NCBI GenBank assembly: GCA_946902875.1
Contig: OX336351.1
Span: 4,709,761-4,773,760 of the forward strand
Source: Nematopogon swammerdamellus
Taxonomy: Eukaryota > Arthropoda > Insecta > Lepidoptera > Adelidae
Length of the DNA: 64,000 nucleotides
Direction: 5' to 3'
Shown here: positions 41,004 through 51,955 of the stretch, piece after piece
Numbering within the stretch: position 1 is the first letter of the stretch
How the letters are laid out: each line of letters opens with the position of its first letter
Made by a program: the position numbers and the translations under genes
Notes under the pieces: generated by a model
What the model saw: only the letters and a program-made list of their open reading frames with translations
The model's database searches: none
Told to the model about the DNA's origin: nothing

Positions 41004-41518
41004 TTGCAAGTCCTCTCATACCTCAGCTAAATACCAGCTTGCGCCGCTAGACTCAATACAGCGTCGTGCCGTGCGACTTGTGGATGACCCTGTGGTGTCC
41101 CGCGACTTAGAACCGCTGCAACTCCGTAGGGACGTTCGGCTCCCTAAGTGTGTTCTATCGTCTATTTCACGGGGAGTATTCGGAGGAGCTGTTTAACGCG
41201 ATTCCGCCGTCCCCATTCCACCTCCGCACTACGCGTACTGGACAGGGGATGCAATCAATCGACCTACCGAGGATGCGCACCAACCGGTTCTGTAGGTCTT
41301 TCATTCACAGAATCGGGAAAATGTGGAACGCACTCCCTGCTCATCTATTTCTTTCCAAGTACAGCCTGGGGGTTTTCAAAAGAGGCGTGAAAAGGCTCCT
41401 GTCAGGCCGGCATGACATTCGCAATCCCCGTGCATCACAGAATGTCCATGGGCATCGTAAGTCACCTACTCGTAAGTGAAACGATGCGACAAGTCGCGCT
41501 TTCCATAAAAAAAAAAAA
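41003..41518 (+). mobile_element. LINE J (jockey-like), ORF2 C-terminus and A tail
   Basis: Reads KYQLAPLDSIQRRAVRLVD, then with frameshifts FYRLFHGEYSEELFNAIPP, NRFCRSFIHRIGKMWNALP, GVFKRGVKRLLSGRHDIRNP. The short 3' UTR ends GTCGCGCTTTCCATAAAAAA. 5'-truncated, at least one frameshift near 41150. Confidence 0.88.
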
Positions 41519-41854
41519 ATACCGCTACCCAAAAACAAAAGAATTCCATGAGCTAGCTAGATATCTGAACATCTAAATATTTGCGGGTATAATTAGCTGT
41601 TCATAATTTGTAACACACACACACACTCACACCGTAAGCAAGTTGTTCATTTTCCCCGACCAAATTCACCTAATGTACCCCCAACTTTCTCTTCTAAGAG
41701 ACGGCCATACTCCAATTAGTAAAGCCGCCTCCGCCGCACAACCTAGGGTTTCCAGACTTATTATTTTTTTGGGATTGTCCCGTAATTCGTTTGTGTATCG
41801 CTGCTACCGCTTTCAGTATATGTGTCCTGGAAAACAAAGAAGTAGAAATTAAAT
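41519..41854. other. Unassigned spacer
   Basis: Short (AC)n at 41612-41630; no gene. Confidence 0.4.
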
Positions 41855-42241
41855 TATCGTCAGATTCGATAGCTCAGTGGTGCAGACAGTTGACTGTCGC
41901 TATTGATGGTTAAGCAACGCTTGGCCGGTCAGTACTTGGATGGGTGACCACTCGACCGTGAGGAGGCTGACCGTGGTTCGGATTCCACGTAAAACTGTAG
42001 TTCCCTTCCTTTCTTACCTTACTAGGTGGTAGGGTTCAACCCGCCCGGGTCGGTACCACCGCAATGAATGAAACGTCGGTCGAAACGGCTATGTAAATAG
42101 TTCGTGTTTTCCGTCCAGTTCAGTGTAGCCGGCATGACCGAAGGGAAGCACTGACATGGCACGTAGTTCACCCGGTGTTATGGGCTGACATCACGGATGT
42201 TGTAGGTGATGTGGCCAACCGTGTCAGCATCCATAAAAAAA
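41855..42241 (+). mobile_element. SINE X, full length with target duplication
   Basis: Flanked by AAATTAAAT at 41846-41854 and 42242-42250 (the right copy merges with the A tail). A box GATAGCTCAGTGGTGC, 5S-like GTTAAGCAACGC and CAGTACTTGGATGGGTGACC, B-box-like GTGGTTCGGATTCC. Target duplication plus A tail indicates LINE-driven insertion. Confidence 0.9.
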
Positions 42242-42244
42242 AAA

Positions 42245-42425
42245 TTAAATCTGTACTAGTATGAAATGTAAAGCCTGTTTGTTCGTGATGGGTAATTCGA
42301 AAACTACTGAACTCATTTACATACAATTTTCAACTTGCCTTTTTCACTAATGGCTTATATATCCGGATAGCTTTAATAAATATTTCTTTCTCACTTCCTT
42401 TCTTTCTTTCTTTCTTTGTCATCAT
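42245..42425. repeat. Lep1/Helitron-like scrap and (CTTT)n
   Basis: TTCGAAAACTACTGAACTC resembles the conserved GAGAACGGCTGAACCGA block. (TTTC)n at 42394-42418. Confidence 0.4.
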
Positions 42426-42460
42426 AATATCTTTCAAAGGACAGGCATTCAAAGAAAATA

Positions 42461-42697
42461 ATGAAATGTCACGGAATCTATCTTATTAAAATGTTTCGGA
42501 ATCTCTTTAAATTGTCTCGAAACCACATACAAATTTGCGGATATCTCATTCAAATGTCTCGGAATCCTACTCACATTCCCGAAAATTCCTTAAACATTTT
42601 CGAGATCGCATTCATAAATGCCAGAATCTCATTCAAATGTCCCGGAATCTCCTTCCAACGTTCCGGAATCTCATTCAAATGTCCCATATCTACATTA
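42461..42697. repeat. Minisatellite, about 24-bp unit
   Basis: About ten degenerate units like CGGAATCTCATTCAAATGTCC. They give the apparent peptide repeats in overlapping ORFs, which I do not take as coding. Confidence 0.82.
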
Positions 42698-44289
42698 TCT
42701 GAATCTGGTAACACTACCACAACCCCCTAACCAACAAACACGTTTCCATAAACAAAAACAGTACGCGCCGCGACACAGGCCGCTCTCAACTTTTCAGTTA
42801 GAGTGCGTTTAACATTTTACACGCGCGCGCAATGTGAGAAAGTGGCCAAATGTGATTTTGTTGGTTTTAGCTTTTGAAGTTAGTTCGGCTTTGGGTTAGT
42901 GTGTTTCTGCTTTCATTATTTTGTACTTGTTTTTTATATTTTTAATTAATGGATAACATGAACGTTCTTGGAATTTAATATAATATACTTAGGTATATTA
43001 GCTTAATACTTTGTGATACTTATTTGATTCTATGTCAACATTCCACAAATGTAGATTAAAAATATTTTTGAACGAAAATTTAAATGGACGTATAAGGATT
43101 TTAAAGCTACATAATATAAATGGCGTTATACGTGAATTGCTATCTATTAAATACAGTTAGATTTTTTATTATTGGTAATAATCAATTGGTATGTTTGCAT
43201 GTATTTCTCAAAATAAAATTACTGATCAAATATCAATACTATTCGTTAAAAATATAAACACAAGTGTAGATACACGTAATATGTCCATTGACATGGGCGA
43301 TAGCTACTGTTGTCTATAGCTGTACAAAGGTATCGATAACCAAACACGATAGCCTACAAAAATGTAAAATTAATAATTCGGCCAATTTACAAAATTTCGT
43401 CCTATCATTTTGATACCGAACCAATCAATTATGCAAAACAGCAGCTACCCCAAATTCATCGATCAAAATTAATCAGATTAAAAACGTAAATGAACGACTT
43501 TGCAACTTTCGACACCTGGCACCCCGTTCCACCCCCTGCGCGGAGGGGGTGTGAAGGGGCAACGACAGAGGGCCGCACGAAGTATTCAATACAATGAAAT
43601 TGATGTTTTCATTCACTGCACACAAATTTAGATAGAAAAAACTATATTACAGAAACAAGCACAATATTTATAACGAGTTTATAAAAACGTGTTAATAAAG
43701 GTATACAATAATAATATCCCTTATTACTAATAAATTTTAGTACATGTTATGTTGATCGACGTTTTGACCCAAACGCATGGCGCACCATCCTGAATACCGC
43801 CGGCGCGCGACCGTTGTCAAAGACCGAAATTTCAGGCAACTTAGCTCAAAAAGCGATTGTGATTAAATCAGTTTCATTATAAAAATGTAGAAATGTTCAA
43901 CGGTAATTAAAAACCCACATTCGTTTAAATAATTACATTATTTAATTCACAAATTTATTATTTTTTATCTGCTCGACAATTTGGTGCCCATTCTCTTCTT
44001 CTAACCTCTTTCGTGCCCCACATTTCCCCCTAGAATGAGCCCTCTCAATTATTCAAGGCCGGAAACAAAGATGTGCGTAAATCGCGCGTTAGAGAGTTAC
44101 GGCGTTGTGTGGGAACGCGTCGTCGCCGGTATTTTTGGATGTTGACTATAGTCGAACACAACTATAGTTGTGTTCGAAATTCGAACATTCATAATCCCAC
44201 TATTTGAATTTCGAATAGTGAAATTGTAAGCCTTAATAACTGACACGAATCAAGATTTACAAGTATTAATATGTTGTCATTTAGATTTA
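42698..44289. other. Longest low-repeat stretch
   Basis: About 1.6 kb with no recognised mobile element and no exon. ACCCCCTGCGCGGAGGGGGT (43532-43551) is a small hairpin. 44152-44177 is a perfect 26-bp palindrome (TCGAACACAACTATAGTTGTGTTCGA in two halves of 13), with a further CACTATT/AATAGTG pair after it. Confidence 0.5.
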
Positions 44290-44495
44290 CAAGTATTGAT
44301 TTTCCTGGTGGCTAAGTGCAAGTGGCAGTGGGCTGGGCACGTTAGCCGAAGAGTCGACGACCGTTGGAGTAACCGTGTCCTACGGCACGATGACATTAAG
44401 TACGTCGGCGTAGAGCAGTGGCTTCATACCGGGGAGGATTGGAGGAAAATTGGAGAGGCTATATGTCTAGCGGTGGACGCATACACGCTGACTGG
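44290..44495 (+). mobile_element. RTE-like LINE, ORF C-terminus
   Basis: KWQWAGHVSRRVDDRWSNRVL and GEDWRKIGEAI are diagnostic of RTE-type C-termini. Ends GCATACACGCTGACTGGG, where LINE K sequence follows. Confidence 0.82.
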
Positions 44496-44580
44496 GTGGC
44501 TATGCCCAGAGACCAATGGTGAAGTCGACAGAGCCAAAATCACATGTTCTCGCGAACGTTAGGTGCCATGCCAGCAGTTT
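44496..44580 (-). mobile_element. LINE K, 3' UTR scrap
   Basis: GGGTGGCTATGCCCAGAGACC, CAATGGTGAAGTCGACAGAG, AGGTGCCATGCCAGCAG match 37240-37340. Confidence 0.65.
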
Positions 44581-44944
44581 TGTGGTGTCCGTACGGGGTA
44601 CGGAAAAATAAAAAAAGCTTTAAGTTACTCGTACATCAGTTTAGTTTTAAACTCACAAGTTGTGCAGCTACCTGTCCATGCACTCAGCGGTCGTTAAACT
44701 GACTTTTCCTACGTCACTAAAAATCTGTTGTCCGCGCTTGCTTAAAAAATGTTTTTACCAAACGTATAAAATTGTAACCACTTAAAATTCACAGAGCAAT
44801 AACCGCACACATCCCCGACAAATTAATCTTTCATTATCACACTGTAAAGGAAACGAGCGAGTGGGTTCCTTGTCCCTGACACGGTCCGGTCCACTTACTA
44901 ATTCATCGTTTTGTGTTTTTCCACTTGCTTCCGCGGGCGCCGCC
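44581..44944. other. Unassigned spacer
   Basis: No gene. GC-rich near 44930. Confidence 0.4.
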
Positions 44945-46527
44945 ACATCTCCTGCCCTGGGGGATGCTGTGCGGTCACACTGCTCTTATATACATTTGTA
45001 TCTGTGTTTGTGAAGTGATTTGGAACTGTTAAAAGTTTTTATATCACATCTCCTGCCCTGGTGGATGCTGTGCGGTCACACTGCTCTTATATAAATTTGT
45101 ATCTGTATTTGTGAAGTGATTTGAAACTATTACAAGTTTTTTATATCACATCTCCTGCCCAGGGGGATGCTGTGCGGCCACACTGCTCTTATATACATTT
45201 GTATCTGTGTTTGTGAAGTGATTTGGAACTGTTAAAAGTTTTTTATATCACATCTCCTGCCATGAGGGGTGCTGTGCGGTCACAATGCTCTTATATACAA
45301 TTGTATCTGTGTTTGTGAAGTGATTTGGAACTGTTAAAAGTTTTTTATATCACATCTCCTGCCCTGAGGGATGCTATGCGGTCACACTGCTCTTGTATAC
45401 ATTTGTATCTGTGTTTGTGAAGTGATTTGGAACTGTTAAAAGTTTTTTATATCACATCTCCTGCCCAGGGGGATGCTGTGCGGCCACACTGCTCTTATAT
45501 ACATTTGTATCTGTGTTTGTGAAGTGATTTGGAACTGTTAAAAGTTTTTTATATCACATCTCCTGCCATGAGGGGTGCTGTGCGGTCACAATGCTCTTAT
45601 ATACAATTGTATCTGTGTTTGTGAAGTGATTTGGAACTGTTAAAAGTTTTTTATATCACATCTCCTGCCCTGAGGGATGCTATGCGGTCACACTGCTCTT
45701 GTATACATTTGTATCTGTGTTTGTGAAGTGATTTGGAACTGTTAAAAGTTTTTTATATCACATCTCCTGCCCTGGTGGATGCTGTGCGGTCACGCTCCTC
45801 TTATATACATTTGTATCTGTGCTTGTGAAGTGATTTGGAACGGTAAAAGTTTTTTATATCACATCTCCTGCCCTGGGGGATGCTGGACGCTCACACTGCT
45901 CTTATATACATTTGTATATGTGTTTGTGAAGTGATTTGGAACTGTTAAAAGTTTTTTATATCACATCTCCTGCCCTGGTGGATGCTGTGCGGTCACGCTG
46001 CTCTTATATACATTTGTATCTGTGTTTGTGAAGTGATTTGGAACTGGTAAAAGTTTTTTATATCACATTTCGTACCGTGTGGGGCCGGTACTTTAAAAGA
46101 ATAGCCCCACTGCATCTCTCCCCGTGTATGTCGTAAAAGGCGACTAAGGGATATGATTCCCTTCTTATATTACTAGGTGGTAGGGTTTAACCCGCCCGGG
46201 TTGGTACCACCGCACTGAATGAAAGAACGGTCGAAACGGCTATGTAAATAGTTTGTGTTTTCCGTCCAGTTCAGTATAGCCGGCACGACCGAAGGGAAGC
46301 ACTGATGTGGCACCAATTTCACCCGGTATTATGGGCTGACATCACGGATGTTGTAGGTGATGTAGCCAACCGTGTCAGTTTCAATAAAAAAAAAAAAAAA
46401 TCTCCTGCCCTGGGGGATGCTGGACGGTCACACTGCTCTTATATACATTTGTATATGTGTTTGTGAAGTGATTTGGAACTGTTAAAAGTTTTTTATATAA
46501 CATCTCCTGCCCTGGGGGATACTGTGC
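44945..46527. repeat. Minisatellite, 101-103 bp unit, about 12.5 copies
   Basis: Unit: CACATCTCCTGCCCTGGGGG, GATGCTGTGCGGTCACACTG, CTCTTATATACATTTGTATC, TGTGTTTGTGAAGTGATTTG, GAACTGTTAAAAGTTTTTTA, TAT. Monomers 3-4-5 (about 45148-45453) and 6-7-8 (about 45454-45758) are near-identical triplets with their own diagnostic variants (GCGGCCACACTG; CATGAGGGGTGC; TATGCGG with CTTGTATAC). Interrupted by SINE X' at 46071-46400. Confidence 0.95.
46071..46400 (+). mobile_element. SINE X', full length, inside the minisatellite
   Basis: Head CGTACCGTGTGGGGCCGGTA, junction GGCGACTAAGGGATATGATTC, X body, and a 17-base A tail abutting TCTCCTGCCC, where the satellite unit resumes. Confidence 0.92.
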
Positions 46528-46624
46528 TTAATTTCACGATAGTACGTCGATATACTGGCTACCGAGGCTGATGAAGTATTAAGTGTGTTATTTCATTAAG
46601 TGTTTACATACTTATTTATGAAAT

Positions 46625-46900
46625 AACAATGAAATGAAAATATTGTTTATTGCACAATACAAAAAAGCGGACTTAGAGCCTAAAGGCATTATCTACTAGC
46701 CATACCTGCGATTGATTCGAACCTTGCGATTCATTAGTAGTGCGAAATTGAGATAAGAAGTGGTATATGTACCTAATTACTTAAATATTTAACACACACA
46801 CACAAATACATTCAATTCACACATGCGTATTAACTCTAGGTGTATACATAAATAGATACATATACAAATATATACATAAATACACAATTTATTGTAGAAG
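46625..46900 (-). mobile_element. LINE S 3' UTR
   Basis: AATGAAATGAAAATATTGTTTATTGCAC in two pieces, AAAAGCGGACTTAGAGCC, TAAAGGCATTATCTACTAG parallels 24774-24850; then a (CA)n/(CATA)n AT-rich stretch. Confidence 0.65.
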
Positions 46901-46918
46901 GTGGAAAGAAATACTTAT

Positions 46919-47040
46919 CGTCCAGTTCAGTGTAGCCGACATGAAATGAAGGGAAGCACTGACATGGCACCTAGCTCACCCGGTGTTATAGGCTGACATG
47001 TAGGTGATGTAGCCAACCGTGTCAGTTTCCATAAAAAAAA
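46919..47040 (+). mobile_element. SINE X, strongly 5'-truncated, with target duplication
   Basis: Only CGTCCAGTTCAGTGTAGCC to TTTCCATAAAAAAAA, flanked by AAATACTTAT at 46909-46918 and 47039-47048. Shows 5' truncation during reverse transcription. An internal 18-bp deletion removes ATCACGGATGTTG. Confidence 0.88.
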
Positions 47041-47129
47041 ATACTTATTGCTTTCATACCTACGAAAATACGGGAGTTCGCTTGTCACCCAAAGGTTAAC
47101 TGAAAGAGATCACTTTTTTATTGCATCCG

Positions 47130-47300
47130 AACTGGGTGGCTGTGCTCGAGCTGGAAGCCTTAGGTATAGCCAGTTTCACCCCCAAGGTGGTGCCAGTCCG
47201 GTCTGTAGGCGGACTAAAGTCGCTGGGGAAGGACGATTCGAAGATCCGTGGAATGCAGGAGCGGGGAAAGATACTTCCCGGAAGACCATTTCACTTATAA
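47130..47300 (-). mobile_element. LINE M, 3' ORF fragment
   Basis: AGCCAGTTTCACCCCCAAGG, TGCCAGTCCGGTCTGTAGG, ACGATTCGAAGATCCGTGG is the inverse of the M C-terminus (...VNSLSP..LVHLQAGL). Confidence 0.7.
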
Positions 47301-47565
47301 GCGATAAGTCCGCCTTTGCTCAGCCCGGTAATTCCTTTTGTTTCCTTCATGTACTGTTCTGTAAATTCTGTGCTATATAGTATTTCTATTCTATTCTATC
47401 TACTAGAAATCTGAATAAAACGATTCAACGAAAAATCCGAGACGGCCATTAGCAAACCTAGTTAGAGTTAGTCAGGCAGGACATATTCGTACATAGTTAG
47501 AATGAGTACCAAAGCTTTAGCTCGATTCCAATTTAGGTAGGTACGCTGCAATCACCGTATCGCCG
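47301..47565. other. Unassigned spacer
   Basis: No gene or repeat recognised. Confidence 0.4.
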
Positions 47566-48012
47566 CGTCAGGGCACTTGCACTCTATGTACTTACGCGCG
47601 CTATTCGCTAGCCGCCCGGGCCGGTGAAATTTGTATTTTAAAAGAAGAAAATAAGTAAGCCCGCTAGCGGACCTTTATTTCGGCGCGCGGAACAATTCGG
47701 TTTGTATGTGAGCCAAATCCTAGCGTAAACGAAACTGAATTTTATTTAGCCTATATATACTGTGTCACGTATAGTTAAATTTGCTTGTACTAAGTCTCAT
47801 TCAATTCAGATGATCGGTTTAAGAGTTATGGAGAAACACACATACACATACATACAGAAAAGATTTCTAAAAATCGCCAATTTAGTTTTAGTATCATACA
47901 TAGAGTCCACAAACGCATATCTCATAATTACACACGGTACAGTATCGGCCCCACACGGTAAGATTTTGTATGAACTGATTTACCTGTTACGTAGTAACTA
48001 TTAAGTAATCTA
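47566..48012 (+). mobile_element. Element E relative, longer and diverged
   Basis: Left part CAGGGCACTTGCACTCTATG, TACTTACGCGCGCTATTCG; right end CTGTTACGTAGTAACTATTAAG, TAATCTATGG. The middle (about 47640-47960) is not shared with E. It may be a longer parent, or an E copy with an insertion. No clear target duplication. Confidence 0.45.
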
Positions 48013-48299
48013 TGGTATAGCGCGAATGTTATGTGTGATTATTTTTTGTCGGTATAAGGTATAAGGAAAACTGCACAGGTGTTACGTGTTATTCCTATGT
48101 CCGACGGAACAACGTTTCAGGTGCCTCCAAAGTCTGTTTTTGATGGCGTCGTGAACTACTGCCACCGTGCAATTGAGCTATTGCATCGGTCGCAGTATAC
48201 AGACACACTGCAACATATATCAGTGCAGCTAGACTAGGTACAAAAACGGTTGGCATTTTCGTAATGGTACGTTTATACACCCTTTTTTTATTTTTTTTT
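48013..48299. other. Unassigned spacer
   Basis: No gene seen. Confidence 0.4.
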
Positions 48300-48385
48300 A
48301 CCACGCTCAGGAAACGTCATGCCAGCAGATTTGCGGACTCTTGCTAGGCTGTCTAGCATGTTAATACGACGTTTGAATACACACT
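48300..48385 (-). mobile_element. LINE K, 3' UTR scrap
   Basis: CCACGCTCAGGAAACGTCATG, CCAGCAGATTTGCGGACTC, TTGCTAGGCTGTCTAGCATG. Confidence 0.65.
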
Positions 48386-48991
48386 TTATTCTAGTTCTCA
48401 ATTCTGCACTCGTCGCGAAAATGCGCCCTGCCCTGGTATGCCGGCCGTCAGCCCCTCTGACTCGCGCATACAAAACTGAAAAAATGTTCGAGGCACAGCT
48501 GATCTGCAGTTTTCACGCTCGCGTTCGGCGTTACTCGCTCGCTGGCGAATAATTAAATTAAGCCTCCATCGTGACGAACTTGGAATCAGCACACAACTGG
48601 ACACACGACCGTAATCCATGTCCGTGTGTGGTCGGAAGCACCTTGCACACTCAGATGTGGTGATAAGTGATGTTTAATATTGCAGACCCGCTGCGCGTAC
48701 CAGAGCGCTCTAAAGGTAAACTCACTAGCAGCAAAATCGAGAATGGAGTACGATATTCGAGTAAAATTAACTCGACTTGGCGGGGGTAATACCTTGCCGC
48801 CAGATAAATTGGCATTCCGTAGCGACATAAGCATGGAGTTAAGATGTTGGTTCTTCAAGCCAATGACAATACCAAACTGCCCTTCACTGGAACAAAACGG
48901 CAGTATTTCATCTGGCTGCATTCAGCGGTACGAAAATATTGCTTGCGTCCGACGTATCGGATGTCATCGTGTGACTTGGCGTGTCATCCGA
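48386..48991. other. Unassigned, moderately GC-rich
   Basis: 48680-49078 is open for 132 codons (+), but the reading (ending in LINE K tail sequence) shows no domain. An acceptor-like TTTAATATTGCAG at 48673-48685 and donor-like GTAAAC at 48716 would bound only 30 bases; not credible as an exon. Confidence 0.35.
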
Positions 48992-49400
48992 CACTTCGTT
49001 TTTTTATGTAACCCAACATGGGTGGCTATGCCAAGGTCTAATGGTGCAGTCGACATAGCCAAAAACACATATCTTTAACGCGACCACGCTCAGAGAGGTG
49101 CCATGCCAGCAGATTGCTTAGGCTGTCTGTCTAGCCTGTTAACGACGTTTGAAGACATCCAGGTAAAGGATTCGGGAAATAAACTCGCCGGAAGACAGTT
49201 CCACACTCTAACGATGCGACAAAAAAATCATTTTGAGAACCGATAGATTTTTAAACGCTCAATTTCAACAACTGGCTGCTTAGTTTCTCTGTGATGAGTG
49301 GTGCGAAGATAGGTTGAATGGCAAGGAATGAGGGATGTAAGTTCCTCCAAGCAGCGTCCATGACAGTATCTGTAGAACATACTCAGTGAGTGTAAGTTTT
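48992..49400 (-). mobile_element. LINE K, 3' part
   Basis: TTTTTTATGTAACCCAACATG, GGTGGCTATGCCAAGGTC, GTCTGTCTAGCCTGTTAACG, CTCGCCGGAAGACAGTTCC, ATGGCAAGGAATGAGGGATG. Same order as 37222-37640, more diverged. Confidence 0.72.
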
Positions 49401-49984
49401 TGGCGGTTGCTAGTCGAGGAGTAGTAGTTCAAAATGTACGGTCATTTTGAAACCCACTGAAACTTTGCATTGGTGCAGGTTAGGTAGCAACACGATTATG
49501 TAGGTACTCGAAATTCTCGATATATCTGCTTAGTGAATTGGCCTAATCAGAGACTAGTGCTGCGCTGCGACATGAGTGTAGGTTTTGCCGGAATGTGTAC
49601 GCTTATGAGAAGTTTCGCGTTTGCGGTTCTGTGGGGTGAAGCGTTACGTTTGTTTGCAACTGTAGGAAAAGGCTTTTCTAGTGGATATGTGATACGTTTT
49701 ACTTGATTAGAAGGAGGACAGTACAATGAACATCACAATCGTGAGAGGCTCACGTTTCTTCATAATAGAAAGTGGAATTGTTTGTTGATGGATGATTTTT
49801 ATTATATAGTTATTATAAGTTTTTATTATTAGCATAACGTATTATGTAGATATACTCTGTGTTCATATTGAATTATCTAAGTACATTAGAATGATTATCT
49901 GTTCTTAATACAGCTGTTTTGCTTAATTTAAGAGTAATAAAACATTGATTTTTAATTGTTTTAATTTCGTAAGTGTTCATTAGC
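49401..49984. other. Low-repeat sequence
   Basis: No gene recognised. Confidence 0.45.
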
Positions 49985-50390
49985 GCTTCTATACCGCTGA
50001 AGTTCGGGAGGATTGGAGAAATATCGGAGAGGCATACGTCAAGTTCAAGTTGCCCAGCGAGCAATGAAGCAATCCACGTTGGGAATATAGCTACGCCATA
50101 TGGTGGGTAACGAGCTAATCCGACGACGCACGAAAGTAGTCGCTACTAGACACCGGGTGACTCAAGTGGCAGAGGGCTGGGTACGTCATCCGAAGAGACG
50201 GCGACCGCTAGAGTAGCCGTGTCCTACACTGGCAGCCGTAGACAGGAAAATTGAGAGTGGGAAGGTCACCCGCGACATCAAATACGTGGAAAGTAGTGGT
50301 TCAGTATCGCTGAAGGCCGGGAGGATTAGTGGACAATTTGAGAGGCGAATGTCCAGCAGTGGACGCATACACGCCGACTTGACTGGCATA
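49985..50390 (+). mobile_element. RTE-like LINE, two C-terminal fragments
   Basis: 49985-50040: ATACCGCTGAAGTTCGGGAGG, ATTGGAGAAATATCGGAG, the very end of the ORF. 50045-50390: AAGTTGCCCAGCGAGCAATG, GAGGGCTGGGTACGTCATCC, GCGAATGTCCAGCAGTGGACG. The order (end before middle) means two insertions or a rearrangement. Confidence 0.75.
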
Positions 50391-51064
50391 CTTTAAGCAG
50401 TGAACTTCACAATTCTGACTGAATGAAATCTGTCAAGGCTCTGAAAGTCGTCTCCATACTTTTAGCACTGACCATACCATACAAAATCTGAACAGCGCTG
50501 TCCACCTGTTCGCTGCGAGCAATTAATGTTTCAACTACGACATACACAAAGAGAAATACGCCCAACCTAGACATAAACAAGCGATATCAGAAAGCGAGGG
50601 AAGCATCTCTGAACGGACCTGCGACACCTAAGTTTATTAACAGCCGGTCGATTCCAACCTATTGTTACAAAGAAAGATTATTCTCGATTCTTCGAATTGA
50701 GTCGTTGTTTTGAACTGTAAGGCGCTCGTGGTGCGCGTGATCGGAATCGTGGCGACAGAGACATCATTTACTGGGAAGTGAAGAATAAACTATATTGTCT
50801 GAGCTATATGTGTTTTCAGTACACTTACGCACGAAGAAACGCAGCACCAGATTGAATTTCCGTCCTACAAAAAGATATTGTATGCGCGCGACAGACGTGT
50901 TATGTACTATGGGAGCTAACAATATAACGTTCAGTGGGTCGCAGCCAAAATATAAAGAAAGAAGAGTACTGTAAGCGGCAGGTCGCGGATTCGGTCACCG
51001 TTTGTGTGCACCACTTTCTTCTATCTTTTCCCGAGTTGTACATTTCACTCATATGCACAATTTG
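50391..51064. other. Unassigned spacer
   Basis: No gene. GCGGCAGGTCGCGGATTCGG at 50975-50994 is B-box-like but isolated. Confidence 0.4.
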
Positions 51065-51245
51065 CTCTTTGCTTCGGATTCCATGTACCTAGGTCTCTTC
51101 TCTTACCTTACTAGGCACGTTGACTAGGTAGTACAGTTTGACGTCCGATTTGGATCTGCACCACCACACTTAATAAAGGCCGGTCGCAACGGCTGCGAAA
51201 CATTGTCCCTGTTTTCCAGGCAATAGATGGAAACAGTGACACAAT
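51065..51245 (+). mobile_element. Ancient SINE X copy
   Basis: GCTTCGGATTCCATGTACC, TAGGTCTCTTCTCTTACC, TTACTAGGCACG, GGCCGGTCGCAACGGC, CCCTGTTTTCCAGG follow X order at low identity. Confidence 0.45.
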
Positions 51246-51636
51246 GGATCGATAATAATGACGTAGAAAGTTATGTAACCACTATGTTCACGTTCATGCT
51301 TTAAAATTTTGGCAGATTACAAAGTGTTTATGTCATGGTTGGAATAGGGCTCCTCTCGCAAACTTGCGAGCCTTGTTAATCGCACAATATCGTATCGTAG
51401 CTCAAGTTTGGACAGCGTCTCCTGACGATCGCTTTCGGAACTTTACAGGGGTTCTTACGAGAGGATTAAAATTATAAGCTTGCTTCAGGCTTGGAAAGAT
51501 GATTTTCTCAGAAGGTACGTACAGGTGGAAATATTGATGAATTTTGGTTATAGAGCTGATGGAAAAACAGCTCAATTGAGCAAACATAATAAGGCAGCCC
51601 TTTGTTGCTTACGCGATATGGTGTTTTTTTATCGAA
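51246..51636. other. Unassigned spacer
   Basis: No gene. An ORF at 51480-51755 (+) runs into SINE Y and is not trusted. Confidence 0.4.
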
Positions 51637-51850
51637 AATTATTCGGACAAGATTCAATAGATCAAGCAGTAAGTAAGGCACGAAGACCCACCTGCTGCAT
51701 GGCTCGGTGGAAGTACCGTGCTAAGGTGAGAGGTGGCGACCCTGTCGCCCTTTAGCGCGGCATCTTGTCCTTATCCCTTAGTCGCCTTTTACGAAATGCA
51801 TGGGGAGAGATGCAGTAGGGATATTCTTTTGAAGTACCGGCCCCACACGA
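51637..51850 (-). mobile_element. SINE Y, head and body, tail side missing
   Basis: Minus: head GTGTGGGGCCGGTACTTC, GGCGACTAAGGGATAAGG, TGCCGCGCTAAAGGGCG, TTACTTACTGCTTGATC, ends at CTTGTCCGAATAATTT before the hairpin. Loss of the 3' part is unusual for an element copied from its 3' end. Confidence 0.8.
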
Positions 51851-51955
51851 CACTTTACTCACACTCTTAAACTTCACTCTCAATAATAATTTATGATAAT
51901 TCTACTACAATCATTTTCACGACTAGAGCATCTATTTTCAAACTGTTACCTCTAT

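Noticed and set aside
44945..46527. CRISPR-like array
   Set aside because: The spacing is a continuous tandem monomer without unique spacers, and the organism is an insect.
48686..48715. 30-bp microexon between TTGCAG and GTAAAC
   Set aside because: Such short matches to splice consensus are expected by chance, and no coding context surrounds it.
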